Source: Streptomyces sp. NBC_00554 (lineage in GTDB: Bacteria > Actinomycetota > Actinomycetes > Streptomycetales > Streptomycetaceae). From it: a stretch of 64,000 nt of DNA. Shown piece by piece: positions 53,595 through 61,870 of the stretch. Below the pieces are notes generated by a model, which saw only the letters and a program-made list of their open reading frames with translations, was not told the DNA's origin and ran no database searches. The stretch spans positions 1,612,001 to 1,676,000 of the forward strand of contig NZ_CP107799.1 in the NCBI RefSeq assembly GCF_041431135.1, given 5' to 3'. Made by a program: the position numbers and the translations under genes. Positions within the stretch are counted from its first letter, which is position 1; each line of letters opens with the position of its first letter.

Positions 53595-54284
53595 ATGCGC
53601 GAGGCACTCACGGCCGCTGCGTCCCGGCGCGTCACCCGCCCGGCACCGCTGCGCCAGGCCGTCTACGACGCGCTGACCGAACTGATCGTCAGCGGCTCGC
53701 TCAAGCCCGGCCAGCACCTCGTCGAGGCCGAGCTCGCCGAACACCTCGGTGTCAGCCGCCAGCCGGTCCGCGAAGCCCTGCAGCGCCTCCAGACCAACGG
53801 CTGGGTGGACCTCCGTCCCGCCCAGGGCGCCTTCGTGCACTCCCCCACCGAGGTGGAGGCCGCCCAGCTGCTCAGCGTCCGCGCGGTCCTGGAGACCTAC
53901 TCGGCCCAGCTCGCCGCCGAGAACGCGAAGCCCGAGGACGTCGTACGGCTCTGGGAGCTGCAGGAGGAGGGCGTCGAAGCGCTCGCCGCGGGCGATGTCG
54001 AACGCCTGGTCGCCGCCAACACCGCGCTGCATGCCTTCGTCACCTCCGTCGCCGACAACGCCGTACTGTCCGAGTTGATCTCGCTGGTGGGCCAGAAGGT
54101 GCGCTGGTACTACACGCCGATCGCCCAGCCCCGCGGCAAGGAAGCCTGGAACGAGCACTCGCAGCTCATCAAGGCCATCGCCAAGGGAGACCCGGACCGC
54201 GCGAGCGAGATCATGCGCAAGCACACCGAACGCACCACCGACTTCTACCGCAAGCAGATCGCCGCCGGGGCCACCCAGAACTAG
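53595..54284 (+). CDS. GntR/FCD-family regulator 1
   Basis: A 229-residue GntR regulator. The N-terminal winged helix is LRQAVYDALTELIVSGSLKPGQHLVEAELAEHLGVSRQPVREALQRLQTNGWV (about residues 19-71), and the FCD domain has RAVLETYSA and the metal-site histidines in NTALHAFV and EHSQLIKAI. It is about two-thirds identical by eye to GntR2, 1.3 kb away. It is divergent from fdsG. The stop TAG is partly formed by the first two bases of a MITE-like element, so the C-terminus may have been set by that insertion. Confidence 0.88.
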   Translation: MREALTAAASRRVTRPAPLRQAVYDALTELIVSGSLKPGQHLVEAELAEHLGVSRQPVREALQRLQTNGWVDLRPAQGAFVHSPTEVEAAQLLSVRAVLETYSAQLAAENAKPEDVVRLWELQEEGVEALAAGDVERLVAANTALHAFVTSVADNAVLSELISLVGQKVRWYYTPIAQPRGKEAWNEHSQLIKAIAKGDPDRASEIMRKHTERTTDFYRKQIAAGATQN

Positions 54285-54479
54285 GACCTGTCCGGCCGAT
54301 CCCGGCGGAGACGCGGGGTGGCCGTGACATAAGCCGCTCCGCGGCGGGCGCACATCTGCCGCGTTGTCGTCGGTCACCGACTCCCTCCTCCGCCTTGCAG
54401 CTGCACGCACCACACCCCGCTCACCGGCACCACCAAGACACCGCGGCTTCCCTCCACCGTGATCGGCCGGACAGGTCCT
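54283..54479. mobile_element. MITE-like element, 197 bp with 28-bp terminal inverted repeats
   Basis: AGGACCTGTCCGGCCGATC (54283-54301) is repeated exactly in inverse at 54461-54479. With two mismatches the match extends to 28 bp (26 identical). There is no coding capacity and no clear target duplication. The ends recall IS5-type ends in Streptomyces (memory only). It lies between convergent gntR1 and the short ACAD gene and could also serve as a terminator. Confidence 0.65.
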
Positions 54480-54507
54480 GACCGCCCGAACCGCCCCACG
54501 GCCGGGT

Positions 54508-55308
54508 TCAGGACGCCGCGAGAGAGTCGGTGGCACGGCGGGCGGACCGGAGCGAGACATCGGCCACCGCCGGATGGGCCGCCTCCGCGCCGACGGCCGC
54601 CTGCAGTTCGAGCAGCCACGGCAGGACCGTACGCAGCACGATGTCGAGCCCTCCGCCGTCCGCTCCGAGCATCGCGTCGGCGGGAACCAGCACCGGATCG
54701 GCGAACACGGTGGACGTCGCGCTGCCGTGCGGCCCTCCCCCGTCCGGTCTGGCCGGCACGAACAGGTCCGGGGCGTGCGCCGGAACCACCCAGAGGGTCA
54801 GGCCGTCCGGCCCGGTGAGCGGCCTGGAGGACCAGACATAGCTGTCGGCCTCCCCCGCCGCGACCACCTGGTGTTTACGGGCACGCAGCGCGACCACGTC
54901 ACCGGAGCGCGCGGCGGTGGAGCGTGACGCCCAGAACTCGCCCTGCACACCCTGTTCGGCGGGGTCGTCCTCGGCGAGCGCCAGGCTGCCGAGATGGCGT
55001 CCGGCGGCGATCTCACCGCGGACCCAGGCACTTCCGTACGACTCGATGACGGCGACCGCCGCGTAGTGGGACTGGAGCACGGCCGCGGTCGCCGGGCAGA
55101 TACGGGCGATCCGCGCGACCACCTCGGCGGCTTCCGGCAGGCCCATTCCGAGGCCGCCGAATTCCGTGGAGACGGTGAGCCCCAGCAGCCCGGCGCGGCC
55201 GAGGGCCGTCACGGAGGCACGGGGGAACTTCGCCCGCGTGCCGGTCGCTTCGGCGGTCGGCACGATGACGGTCCTGAGGACTTCAGAGAGAGCGGTGCGG
55301 TACGACAC
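54508..55308 (-). CDS. Short acyl-CoA dehydrogenase-like protein
   Basis: A 266-residue protein carrying only the N-terminal and middle parts of an acyl-CoA dehydrogenase: GRAGLLGLTVSTEFGGLGMGLPEAAEVVARIAR, then LALAEDDPAEQGV in place of the FAD-binding strand. The C-terminal helical domain with the catalytic base is missing compared with the usual 380 residues. GTG 55308 is preceded by GAGGAGGGGG. A GntR-type operator lies 47-62 bp upstream. A similarly short gene beside oxalate regulators might have a binding rather than dehydrogenase role; truncation is the other possibility. Confidence 0.7.
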   Translation of the reverse strand: MSYRTALSEVLRTVIVPTAEATGTRAKFPRASVTALGRAGLLGLTVSTEFGGLGMGLPEAAEVVARIARICPATAAVLQSHYAAVAVIESYGSAWVRGEIAAGRHLGSLALAEDDPAEQGVQGEFWASRSTAARSGDVVALRARKHQVVAAGEADSYVWSSRPLTGPDGLTLWVVPAHAPDLFVPARPDGGGPHGSATSTVFADPVLVPADAMLGADGGGLDIVLRTVLPWLLELQAAVGAEAAHPAVADVSLRSARRATDSLAAS

Positions 55309-55354
55309 GGGGTGACCCCCTCCTCGGGAGCGCAGCTCTGCTGTGCGGCGCACA

Positions 55355-55370
55355 TGATTGCATACAGTAT
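55355..55370. promoter_or_regulatory. GntR-type operator upstream of the ACAD-like gene
   Basis: TGATTGCATACAGTAT matches the reverse complement of the reference site at 13 of 16 bases. Confidence 0.7.
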
Positions 55371-55474
55371 TCTGCATCCGGTTGGATGCGCCAGAGGTGA
55401 GGAGGGGGCAATTGGCGAGGGGGAGGCGATTTCCGCGAATTCGCGTCACGGACGGCACTCAGAGTGGCTATTGC

Positions 55475-55490
55475 ATACTACAGTCAGTAT
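55475..55490. promoter_or_regulatory. GntR-type operator upstream of gntR2
   Basis: ATACTACAGTCAGTAT keeps perfect ATACT/AGTAT arms (12 of 16 against the reference), 50-65 bp before the gntR2 start. Confidence 0.65.
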
Positions 55491-55511
55491 CCCGAAGCCA
55501 GAGGCTTCGGG
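55491..55511 (+). promoter_or_regulatory. Hairpin in the gntR2 leader
   Basis: CCCGAAGCC-AGA-GGCTTCGGG, a perfect 9-bp stem immediately after the operator and 28 bp before the start codon. It may affect translation or message stability. Confidence 0.5.
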
Positions 55512-55539
55512 ACAGCAGTCCAACGAGGGGGAGGGTTCC

Positions 55540-56235
55540 ATGCCCGACACGCCCACCGTGGCAGCCCGCGGCCCGATCGCCCGGCCCGCTCCGCTGCGTC
55601 AGGCCGTCTACGACGCCCTGACCGACCTGATCATCAACGGCACCCTCAAGCCGGGCCAGCACCTCGTCGAGGCCGAGCTCGCCGACCATCTCGGCGTCAG
55701 TCGCCAGCCCATCCGCGAAGCGCTGCAACGGCTGCACACCACCGGCTGGGTCGATCTGCGGCCCGCCCAGGGCGCGTTCGTCCACTCCCCCACTCCGGAG
55801 GAGTGCGCCCAGCTCCTCAGCGTCCGGGGCGTCCTGGAGACCCACTCCGCACGCGGCGCCGCGGAACACGCCACACCCCACGACGTCGACCGCCTGTGGG
55901 AACTGCAGCAGGTGGGGCTCACCGCCCTCGCAGCCGGCGACGCCCGCGCCATCGTCGAGGCCAACGCCGCCCTGCACGGCCACATCACGCACCTGTCCCG
56001 CAACGCGGTCCTGGCGGAACTCATCCCCCAGGTCGACCGGCGCGTGCGCTGGTACTACATGCCCATCGCCAAGCCGCGCGGCACGGACGCCTGGAGCGAA
56101 CACGCCCAGATCATCCAGGCGATCGCCGACGGAGATCCCGAGCGTGCCGAACAGCTCATGCGCCGGCACACCCGGAACACCGCCGACTTCTACTGCGAGC
56201 AGATCGCCGCGGTGACCGCCCGCCGCACCCGGTGA
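55540..56235 (+). CDS. GntR/FCD-family regulator 2
   Basis: A 231-residue paralogue of GntR1 with the same winged helix (LRQAVYDALTDLIINGTLKPGQHLVEAELADHLGVSRQPIREALQRL) and FCD domain (RGVLETHSARGAAEH; NAALHGHITHLSRNAVL). The recognition helix is nearly identical, so both should bind the same ATACTG-type operators. ATG 55540 follows GAGGGGGAGGG. It diverges from the ACAD-like gene and converges with the carbonic anhydrase gene. Two near-identical regulators in one island suggest heterodimers or different effectors, perhaps oxalate and formate. Confidence 0.88.
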   Translation: MPDTPTVAARGPIARPAPLRQAVYDALTDLIINGTLKPGQHLVEAELADHLGVSRQPIREALQRLHTTGWVDLRPAQGAFVHSPTPEECAQLLSVRGVLETHSARGAAEHATPHDVDRLWELQQVGLTALAAGDARAIVEANAALHGHITHLSRNAVLAELIPQVDRRVRWYYMPIAKPRGTDAWSEHAQIIQAIADGDPERAEQLMRRHTRNTADFYCEQIAAVTARRTR

Positions 56236-56251
56236 CCGGGGCGCGAGCGGT

Positions 56252-56776
56252 TCACTGCCCCGGGTCTATCTCCCGCAGCAGCCCCGTCGACACGTCGAAG
56301 ACGAATCCCCGCACATCGTCGGTGTGCGGCAGGAACGGCGAGGTGCGCACCCGCTGCATCGACTGGCGTACGTCCTGATCGACATCCGTGAAGGCTTCGA
56401 CGGCCCAGGCCGGCCGCTGCCCGACCTCCATCTCCAGCTCGATCCGGAAGTCCTCGGTCAGGCTCTGCAGACCGCAGCCGGTGTGGTGGATGAGGATGAC
56501 ACTGCGGGTGCCGAGGGCGCGCTGACTGATCGTCAGGGAGCGGATCGTGTCGTCGGTGACCACTCCGCCCGCGTTGCGGACGGTGTGGCAGTCGCCCAGC
56601 TCCAGGCCGAGCGCGGCATGCAGGTCGATCCGGGCGTCCATGCAGGCCACGACGGCGACGCGCAGGACGGGGCGGGCGCCCATGCCGGGATCGGCGAATC
56701 CGGCGGCGTACGCGCGATTGGCTTCAAGGAGCCGGTCGGTGACCGTCCCGCTGAGACGGGGTGTTGGTGTCAACAT
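56252..56776 (-). CDS. Beta-class carbonic anhydrase
   Basis: A 174-residue beta-carbonic anhydrase. The zinc site is Cys45, His98 and Cys101 (ACMDAR and HHTGCG), with the Asp47-Arg49 dyad. It hydrates CO2, which is released by Oxc and by both formate dehydrogenases, to bicarbonate. It lies 165 bp downstream of the second formate dehydrogenase on the same strand, but a terminator-like hairpin and a weak GntR-type site in that gap suggest separate control. ATG 56776 has GAGG upstream. Confidence 0.88.
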   Translation of the reverse strand: MLTPTPRLSGTVTDRLLEANRAYAAGFADPGMGARPVLRVAVVACMDARIDLHAALGLELGDCHTVRNAGGVVTDDTIRSLTISQRALGTRSVILIHHTGCGLQSLTEDFRIELEMEVGQRPAWAVEAFTDVDQDVRQSMQRVRTSPFLPHTDDVRGFVFDVSTGLLREIDPGQ

Positions 56777-56829
56777 GCTGGGCTACCTCACTCCGGTCGA
56801 ACGCCTGAGAAAGAGGATCTACATACGGT

Positions 56830-56845
56830 GATCTGTATACGGTAT
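56830..56845. promoter_or_regulatory. Weak GntR-type operator upstream of carbonic anhydrase
   Basis: GATCTGTATACGGTAT matches the reference at 11 of 16; ATACGG also repeats 14 bp upstream. Confidence 0.45.
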
Positions 56846-56889
56846 GAAGTAGCCAGTATTCGTAACCGTGCGGCCCCTTGTCCAGAGTG

Positions 56890-56918
56890 CGTGCAAGGGT
56901 TCCCTTGTCCCTTGCACG
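56890..56918 (-). terminator. Terminator after the fdhF-like gene
   Basis: CGTGCAAGGG (56890-56899) pairs perfectly with CCCTTGCACG (56909-56918). Confidence 0.7.
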
Positions 56919-56941
56919 GACTGAGGACTTGGGGCGAGGTC

Positions 56942-59230
56942 TCAGGCGACCGCCGCGGGCTCCAGTCGGACGACGACGCCCTTCGAGGTCGGGGTGTTGC
57001 TGATGTCGGCCACGCTGTCCAGCGGCACCAGGACGTTGGTCTCCGGGTAGTACGCCGCGGCGGAACCGGGAGTGGTCGGATAGGAGACCACCCGGAACTT
57101 CTCCGCACGGCGTTCCACGCCGTCGCGCCACACACTCACCAGGTCCACCTCGCTGCGGTCGGCGAGCCCGAGCGCCTCCAGGTCGACAGGGTTCACCAGG
57201 ACCACGCGGCGGCCGTTGTGGATGCCCCGGTAGCGGTCGTTCATGGCGTAGGGGATGGTGTTCCACTGGTCGTGCGAGCGCAGCGTCTGGAGCAGCAGAT
57301 GCCCCGCGGGTGCGCTCAGCATCTCGAAGTCGTTGCAGGTGAAGACGGCCTTGCCGCTCGGGGTCGGGAACACCCCTGAGTTCACCGGGTTGGGCAGCCG
57401 GAAGCCGCCCGGCCGGTCGACCCGGACGCTGAAGTCGTCGAAGCCCGGGACGACCCGGGAGATCCGGTCGCGGATCGTGCCGTAGTCCGCCTCGAACTTC
57501 TCCCAGGGGATGGACGGTTGCTCGCCCAGGGTCCGCCGGGCCAGCCGCGAGATGATCGCCACCTCGCTGAGCAGATGCGGTGAGGCCGGGTGTAGGCGGC
57601 CCCGGGAGGCGTGCACCTCGCTCATGGAGTCCTCGACGGTGATGAACTGCTCGCCGCTCGCCTGGACGTCCCGGTCGCTGCGGCCCAGGGTGGGCAGGAT
57701 CAGCGCGGTGTCGCCGCAGACGGTGTGGGAGCGGTTGAGCTTGGTGGAGATGTGCGCGGTGAGACGGCACCGTCGCATCGCCCGCTCGGTGACGTCGCTG
57801 TCGGGCGTGGCCCTGATGAAGTTTCCGGCGACCCCGACGAAGACCTTGGCCTCGCCGTCGCGCATGGCCCGGATGGCGTTCACCGAGTCCAGGCCGTGCT
57901 TGGTGGGCGGGGTGAAGGCGAACTCGCGCTCCAGGGCGTCCAGGAAGCTCTGCGGCATCCGCTCCCAGATGCCCATGGTCCGGTCGCCCTGCACATTGCT
58001 GTGGCCGCGCACCGGGCAGACGCCCGCTCCGGGTTTGCCGATGTTGCCGCGCAGCATGAGGAAGTTGACGACCTCACGGATGGTGGGGACGGCGTGCTTC
58101 TGCTGGGTGAGCCCCATCGCCCAGCAGACGATGATGTTCTCCGCGGCGAGGACCCGCTCGCCCACCGTCTCGATCTCCTCGCGGGTGAGACCGGTGGCGT
58201 CGAGGATGTCGTCCCAGTTGGCCTTGCGGGCCTGCGCGGCGAACGCTTCGAAGCCGATCGTGGACACGTCGATGAATCCGTGGTCGAGGACCGTTCCCGG
58301 CGCGGCTTCCTCGGCCTCCAGGAGCAGCAGGTTCAGCGCCTGGAAGAGGGCGAGGTCGCCGCCGGGCCGGATCTGCAGGAACTGGTCGGCGATCGCGGTG
58401 CCGCGGCCGACGATTCCGCGGGCCTTCTGCGGGTGCTTGAACCGCATGAGGCCGGCCTCGGGCAGCGGGTTCACAGCGACGATGTGGCCGCCGTTCAGCT
58501 TGGTCTCCTCCAGCGCGGAGAGCATCCGCGGGTGGTTGGTGCCCGGGTTCTGGCCCACCACGAAGACGAGGTCGGAGTGGTGGATGTCGTCCAGGCTCAC
58601 GCTGCCCTTGCCGATGCCCAGCGTCTCCCCGAGTGCGGAGCCGCTGGACTCGTGGCACATGTTGCTGCAGTCGGGCAGGTTGTTCGTGCCGAAGGCCCGG
58701 GCGAAGAGCTGGAGGAGGAAGGCGGCCTCGTTGTTGAGCCGGCCCGAGGTGTAGAAGAGGGCTTCGTCGGGCGAGTCGAGCAGGCGCAGTTCCTCGGCGA
58801 GCAGACCGAGGGCGTCGTCCCAGCCGATCGGCTCGTAGTGGTCCGAGCCGGGCCGCTTGACCATGGGTTCGGTCAGCCTGCCCTGCTGGTTGAGCCAGTA
58901 GTCGGACTTCTGGCCCAGCTCGGACACCGGGTGTTCCCGGAAGAACTCGGCGGTGACGCGGCGTGAGGTCGCCTCGTCGTTGATGTGCTTGGCGCCGTTC
59001 TCGCAGTACTCGTTCTTGGCCCGGTGGCCCGGCGCGGGTTCCGGCCAGGCGCAGCCGGGGCAGTCGAAGCCCTTGGTCTGGTTGATGTTCAGCAGGGTCA
59101 GCGCCGTGCGCCGGACCGAGGTCTGGCCCAGCGAGTACTGGATCGCGTGTGTGACGGCGGGGAGTCCGGTCGCCCAGGTCTTGGGCGGGGTGACTTCCAG
59201 TCGGTCTTCCGGGTCCTCGATGGTGCTCAT
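56942..59230 (-). CDS. FdhF/YdeP-family molybdopterin formate dehydrogenase-like protein
   Basis: A 762-residue molybdopterin oxidoreductase of the FdhF/YdeP clade. Cluster ligands lie in GFDCPGCAWPEP and EYCENGAKH, the Mo ligand is the cysteine of NMCHESSGSAL, and RGHSNVQGDRTMGIWE and the C-terminal molydopterin-binding MNDRYRGIHNGRRVVLVNP region follow. Oxidation of formate is the expected activity, but the electron acceptor is unknown and no partner subunit is adjacent. ATG 59230 starts the conserved region. An LTTR box lies 134 bp upstream, so it belongs to the LysR regulon whereas fdsGBAD carries GntR sites. Confidence 0.85.
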   Translation of the reverse strand: MSTIEDPEDRLEVTPPKTWATGLPAVTHAIQYSLGQTSVRRTALTLLNINQTKGFDCPGCAWPEPAPGHRAKNEYCENGAKHINDEATSRRVTAEFFREHPVSELGQKSDYWLNQQGRLTEPMVKRPGSDHYEPIGWDDALGLLAEELRLLDSPDEALFYTSGRLNNEAAFLLQLFARAFGTNNLPDCSNMCHESSGSALGETLGIGKGSVSLDDIHHSDLVFVVGQNPGTNHPRMLSALEETKLNGGHIVAVNPLPEAGLMRFKHPQKARGIVGRGTAIADQFLQIRPGGDLALFQALNLLLLEAEEAAPGTVLDHGFIDVSTIGFEAFAAQARKANWDDILDATGLTREEIETVGERVLAAENIIVCWAMGLTQQKHAVPTIREVVNFLMLRGNIGKPGAGVCPVRGHSNVQGDRTMGIWERMPQSFLDALEREFAFTPPTKHGLDSVNAIRAMRDGEAKVFVGVAGNFIRATPDSDVTERAMRRCRLTAHISTKLNRSHTVCGDTALILPTLGRSDRDVQASGEQFITVEDSMSEVHASRGRLHPASPHLLSEVAIISRLARRTLGEQPSIPWEKFEADYGTIRDRISRVVPGFDDFSVRVDRPGGFRLPNPVNSGVFPTPSGKAVFTCNDFEMLSAPAGHLLLQTLRSHDQWNTIPYAMNDRYRGIHNGRRVVLVNPVDLEALGLADRSEVDLVSVWRDGVERRAEKFRVVSYPTTPGSAAAYYPETNVLVPLDSVADISNTPTSKGVVVRLEPAAVA

Positions 59231-59363
59231 GATCTGGCCTGTGCCTTTCTGCCGCTCCCGCGCGCACGACAAATCCAGCGCCGCGGCGGGAACCGAAATC
59301 CCGCTCGTGATCAGCTTCGGCCAGGCCTTGAGAAGTAGTCAAAGAGAGAACAACTTCCACGCG

Positions 59364-59380
59364 ATAGAAGCCGTCTATCA
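59364..59380. promoter_or_regulatory. LTTR box 3 (GATAG-N7-CTATC), fdhF side
   Basis: GATAGAAGCCGTCTATC with perfect 5-bp arms and T-N11-A geometry, 134 bp upstream of the FdhF-like start. Confidence 0.75.
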
Positions 59381-59439
59381 AACGGTCGGCACCCCTTCTG
59401 ACCTGCCCTGACGAGGGTCGCCGGGTGGACGGCAGTCGG

Positions 59440-60669
59440 TCAGATCACACCCTGGGCCTTGAGCAGCGGCAGCTCGTCGCGGGAGAGGCCGAGCTCGCGG
59501 AGGTAGATCTCCTCGTTGTGCTCGCCGAGCAGCGGGGACCGCTCCACCTTGACCGGGGAGTCGGAGAGTTTCAGGGGGTTGCCGACCGTGACGTACGTTC
59601 CGCGCTCGGGGTGCTCGACCTCGACGACGATCTCGTTGGCGGCGAGCGAGGCGTCCTCGATGATCTCCTTGGTGGACAGGACCGGGCCGCAGGGGATGTG
59701 GTGGGCGTTGAGCGCCTCGAGCACCTCCATCTTGGAGAGGGTGCTGGTCCATTCCTCGATGAGCTGGAACATCTTCCCGAGCTTGGGCAGCCTGATCTCG
59801 GGGGTGGCCCACTCGGGGTCCTCGGCCAGCTCGGGCCGGCCGATGAGTTCGCTGATCGGCTTCCAGCCGACGGGCTGGACGATCACGTACACGTAGTCGT
59901 TCGGGCCGCCCGGCGCGCACCTGACCGCCCAGCCCGGCTGCCCGCCGCCGCTCGCGTTGCCCGAGCGCGGCACCTCGTCGCCGAAGTCCTCGTTCGGGAA
60001 CTCCGCGAGCGGGCCGTGCGCGAGCCGCTGCTGATCGCGCAGTTTCACCCGGCAGAGGTTGAGCACGGCGTGCTGCATCGCGACGTTGACCCGCTGGCCG
60101 CGACCGGTGTGGGTGCGCTGGAAGAGAGCGGCGAGGATCCCCGCCACGGCGTGCATACCGGTGCCGGAGTCGCCGATCTGCGCGCCCGTCGCGAGCGGCG
60201 GGCCGTCCTCGAAGCCGGTGGTCGCCATCGACCCGCCCATGGCCTGGGCGACGACCTCGTACGCCTTGTAGTTGGTGTACGGGCCTTCGCCGAAGCCCTT
60301 GATGGAGGCGTACACGATGCGGGGGTTGATCTCGCGGATGCGGTCCCAGGTGAAGCCCATGCGGTCGATGGCGCCGGGTCCGAAGTTCTCGACCATGACG
60401 TCGGAGCCCCGGATCAGCTCCGTGAGGATCTCTTTGCCGCGCTCGGTCTTGGTGTTGAGGGTGATGCTGCGCTTGTTGCTGTTGAGCATCGTGAAGTAGA
60501 GGCTGTCCACGTCCGGGATGTCGCGCAGCTGCTTGCGCGTGATGTCACCGGTCGGCGCCTCGACCTTGACCACATCCGCACCGAGCCACGCGAGGATCTG
60601 CGTTGCGGACGGGCCGGACTGAACGTGCGTCATATCCAGGACGCGCACGCCCTCGAGAGCCTTCGTCAT
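59440..60669 (-). CDS. Formyl-CoA:oxalate CoA-transferase (copy 2)
   Basis: A 409-residue class III CoA-transferase related to frc1: [35 protein letters not shown], catalytic Asp in [12 protein letters not shown] and loop SGGGQPGW, where the first glycine of the usual GGGGQ is Ser. It may prefer another donor or acceptor pair, for example succinyl-CoA/oxalate or formate recycling. ATG 60669 follows GAGGCGG. A GntR-type site (60718-60733) lies 49 bp upstream, unlike copy 1, which is behind an LTTR box. Confidence 0.85.
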   Translation of the reverse strand: MTKALEGVRVLDMTHVQSGPSATQILAWLGADVVKVEAPTGDITRKQLRDIPDVDSLYFTMLNSNKRSITLNTKTERGKEILTELIRGSDVMVENFGPGAIDRMGFTWDRIREINPRIVYASIKGFGEGPYTNYKAYEVVAQAMGGSMATTGFEDGPPLATGAQIGDSGTGMHAVAGILAALFQRTHTGRGQRVNVAMQHAVLNLCRVKLRDQQRLAHGPLAEFPNEDFGDEVPRSGNASGGGQPGWAVRCAPGGPNDYVYVIVQPVGWKPISELIGRPELAEDPEWATPEIRLPKLGKMFQLIEEWTSTLSKMEVLEALNAHHIPCGPVLSTKEIIEDASLAANEIVVEVEHPERGTYVTVGNPLKLSDSPVKVERSPLLGEHNEEIYLRELGLSRDELPLLKAQGVI

Positions 60670-60717
60670 GATCGCCGCCTCACTCTGTGTGTCGCCATCC
60701 CAGGGACCCCATACTGT

Positions 60718-60733
60718 AGATTGCATACCGTAT
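60718..60733. promoter_or_regulatory. GntR-type operator upstream of the second CoA-transferase
   Basis: AGATTGCATACCGTAT matches the reverse-complement reference at 13 of 16. A partial second site (ATACTGTA) begins at 60711. Confidence 0.7.
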
Positions 60734-60791
60734 GGAGTTGCTTCATGGTTGCGGCACGAACGAGGGATGTCCAGAGGGCGCTGATGGTTTT

Positions 60792-60816
60792 CGCTTCGCC
60801 GGCTACCGGAGAAGCG
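60792..60816 (-). terminator. Hairpin at the end of the hydrolase gene
   Basis: CGCTTCGCCGG pairs with CCGGAGAAGCG (one mismatch) around a CTA loop that is the hydrolase stop codon. Confidence 0.5.
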
Positions 60817-61870
60817 CGCTCCGGGCGAGCCAGTCCGCCGTGTACGGGCGGTGGTGGGCGGGCAGGTTCGCGCAGCCGTGGTTGCCCTCGTCCAGCGCGA
60901 GGAGTTCGGCGGGGCCTGAGGACTCCTCGACGAGGCGGCGGGCGTCCTGCCAGGGGAAGAGGCGGTCGCGTTTGCCGGTGACGACGAGGAGGGGGCAGGT
61001 GATCGACTTCGTACGGCCGGACAGGGTGAGGGCGCGAGCGGCCCGAGCCGCGGCGGACTCGTCCGGCGCGTGGGAGCGGTGACGGAAGGCGGCGCGGGTG
61101 AGGGGTGGCAGGAGATCCCAGGCGGCTCCGAAGTCGTAGGGGCCGGCGAGCGCCACGCAGGCGCGCACCCGGTCGTCGCCTGCGGCCACCCGTGGGGCGT
61201 AGTAGCCGCCGAGGCTGACCCCCCAGACGGCGATCCGCCCGGCGTCGACGCCCGGCTGGGCGGCGAGGGCGTCGATGAGTGCGCGGCCGGGATCCTCCCA
61301 GGCCGCGGTGATGGGCAGGTCGTACTCGGCCTCGCCCTGGCCGGGGCCGTCCACGGAGAAGGTGGCCAACCCCCGGTCGAGGAAGGTGCGTTCGGTGGTA
61401 CGGAACTCCTCCTTGGCGGAGTCGAGTCCGGGGATCATCAGTACGGCGGGGTGCGGGCCCGGACCGGCGGGCATGCGGAGTACGCCCACCAGCGTGGCGC
61501 CCTGGTAGGGGATCTCGATACGGCGTCCCGGTGGGTCGAGGTGCGGCAGGGCGTCGTTCAGACACCGGACCGCCGCGCGGTGGGCATCGCGGGCCTCGTC
61601 CGGGTCCTCGAAGTACAGGAACTTCCCGAAGTGGTAGTAGAGGGCGGCCCTGGCGAGGTGTTCGCCGGTTGAGCGGGTACGGCCCTGCGCGAGGGCGTCG
61701 CGGCCGAGCCGTTCGTGCCCGGCCGCCGCTCCGGACCAGGCGGCGCACCACTGCCCCCAGTGCTCCAGTGGGCCGGTGACCGCCTGGAAGTCGGAGACGA
61801 TCACGCCGTTGGTGGTGAAGCGCGGGGCCCAGTTGGCGAGGGCGGAGGTGATGCGCGCGTCCTTGGTCAC
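60803..61870 (-). CDS. Alpha/beta hydrolase
   Basis: A 355-residue alpha/beta hydrolase with the nucleophile elbow [10 protein letters not shown], an acid in [15 protein letters not shown] and His in [10 protein letters not shown]. About 110 residues of helical N-terminal cap precede the core ([16 protein letters not shown]). This layout resembles the 2,6-dihydroxypseudooxynicotine hydrolase/FrsA-like group acting on C-C or amide bonds. GTG 61870 follows AGGAGGAG and overlaps the LivF stop, so it is co-transcribed with the amino-acid/amide-type ABC transporter. Hydrolysis of the imported compound is a reasonable guess. Confidence 0.78.
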   Translation of the reverse strand: MTKDARITSALANWAPRFTTNGVIVSDFQAVTGPLEHWGQWCAAWSGAAAGHERLGRDALAQGRTRSTGEHLARAALYYHFGKFLYFEDPDEARDAHRAAVRCLNDALPHLDPPGRRIEIPYQGATLVGVLRMPAGPGPHPAVLMIPGLDSAKEEFRTTERTFLDRGLATFSVDGPGQGEAEYDLPITAAWEDPGRALIDALAAQPGVDAGRIAVWGVSLGGYYAPRVAAGDDRVRACVALAGPYDFGAAWDLLPPLTRAAFRHRSHAPDESAAARAARALTLSGRTKSITCPLLVVTGKRDRLFPWQDARRLVEESSGPAELLALDEGNHGCANLPAHHRPYTADWLARSALLR

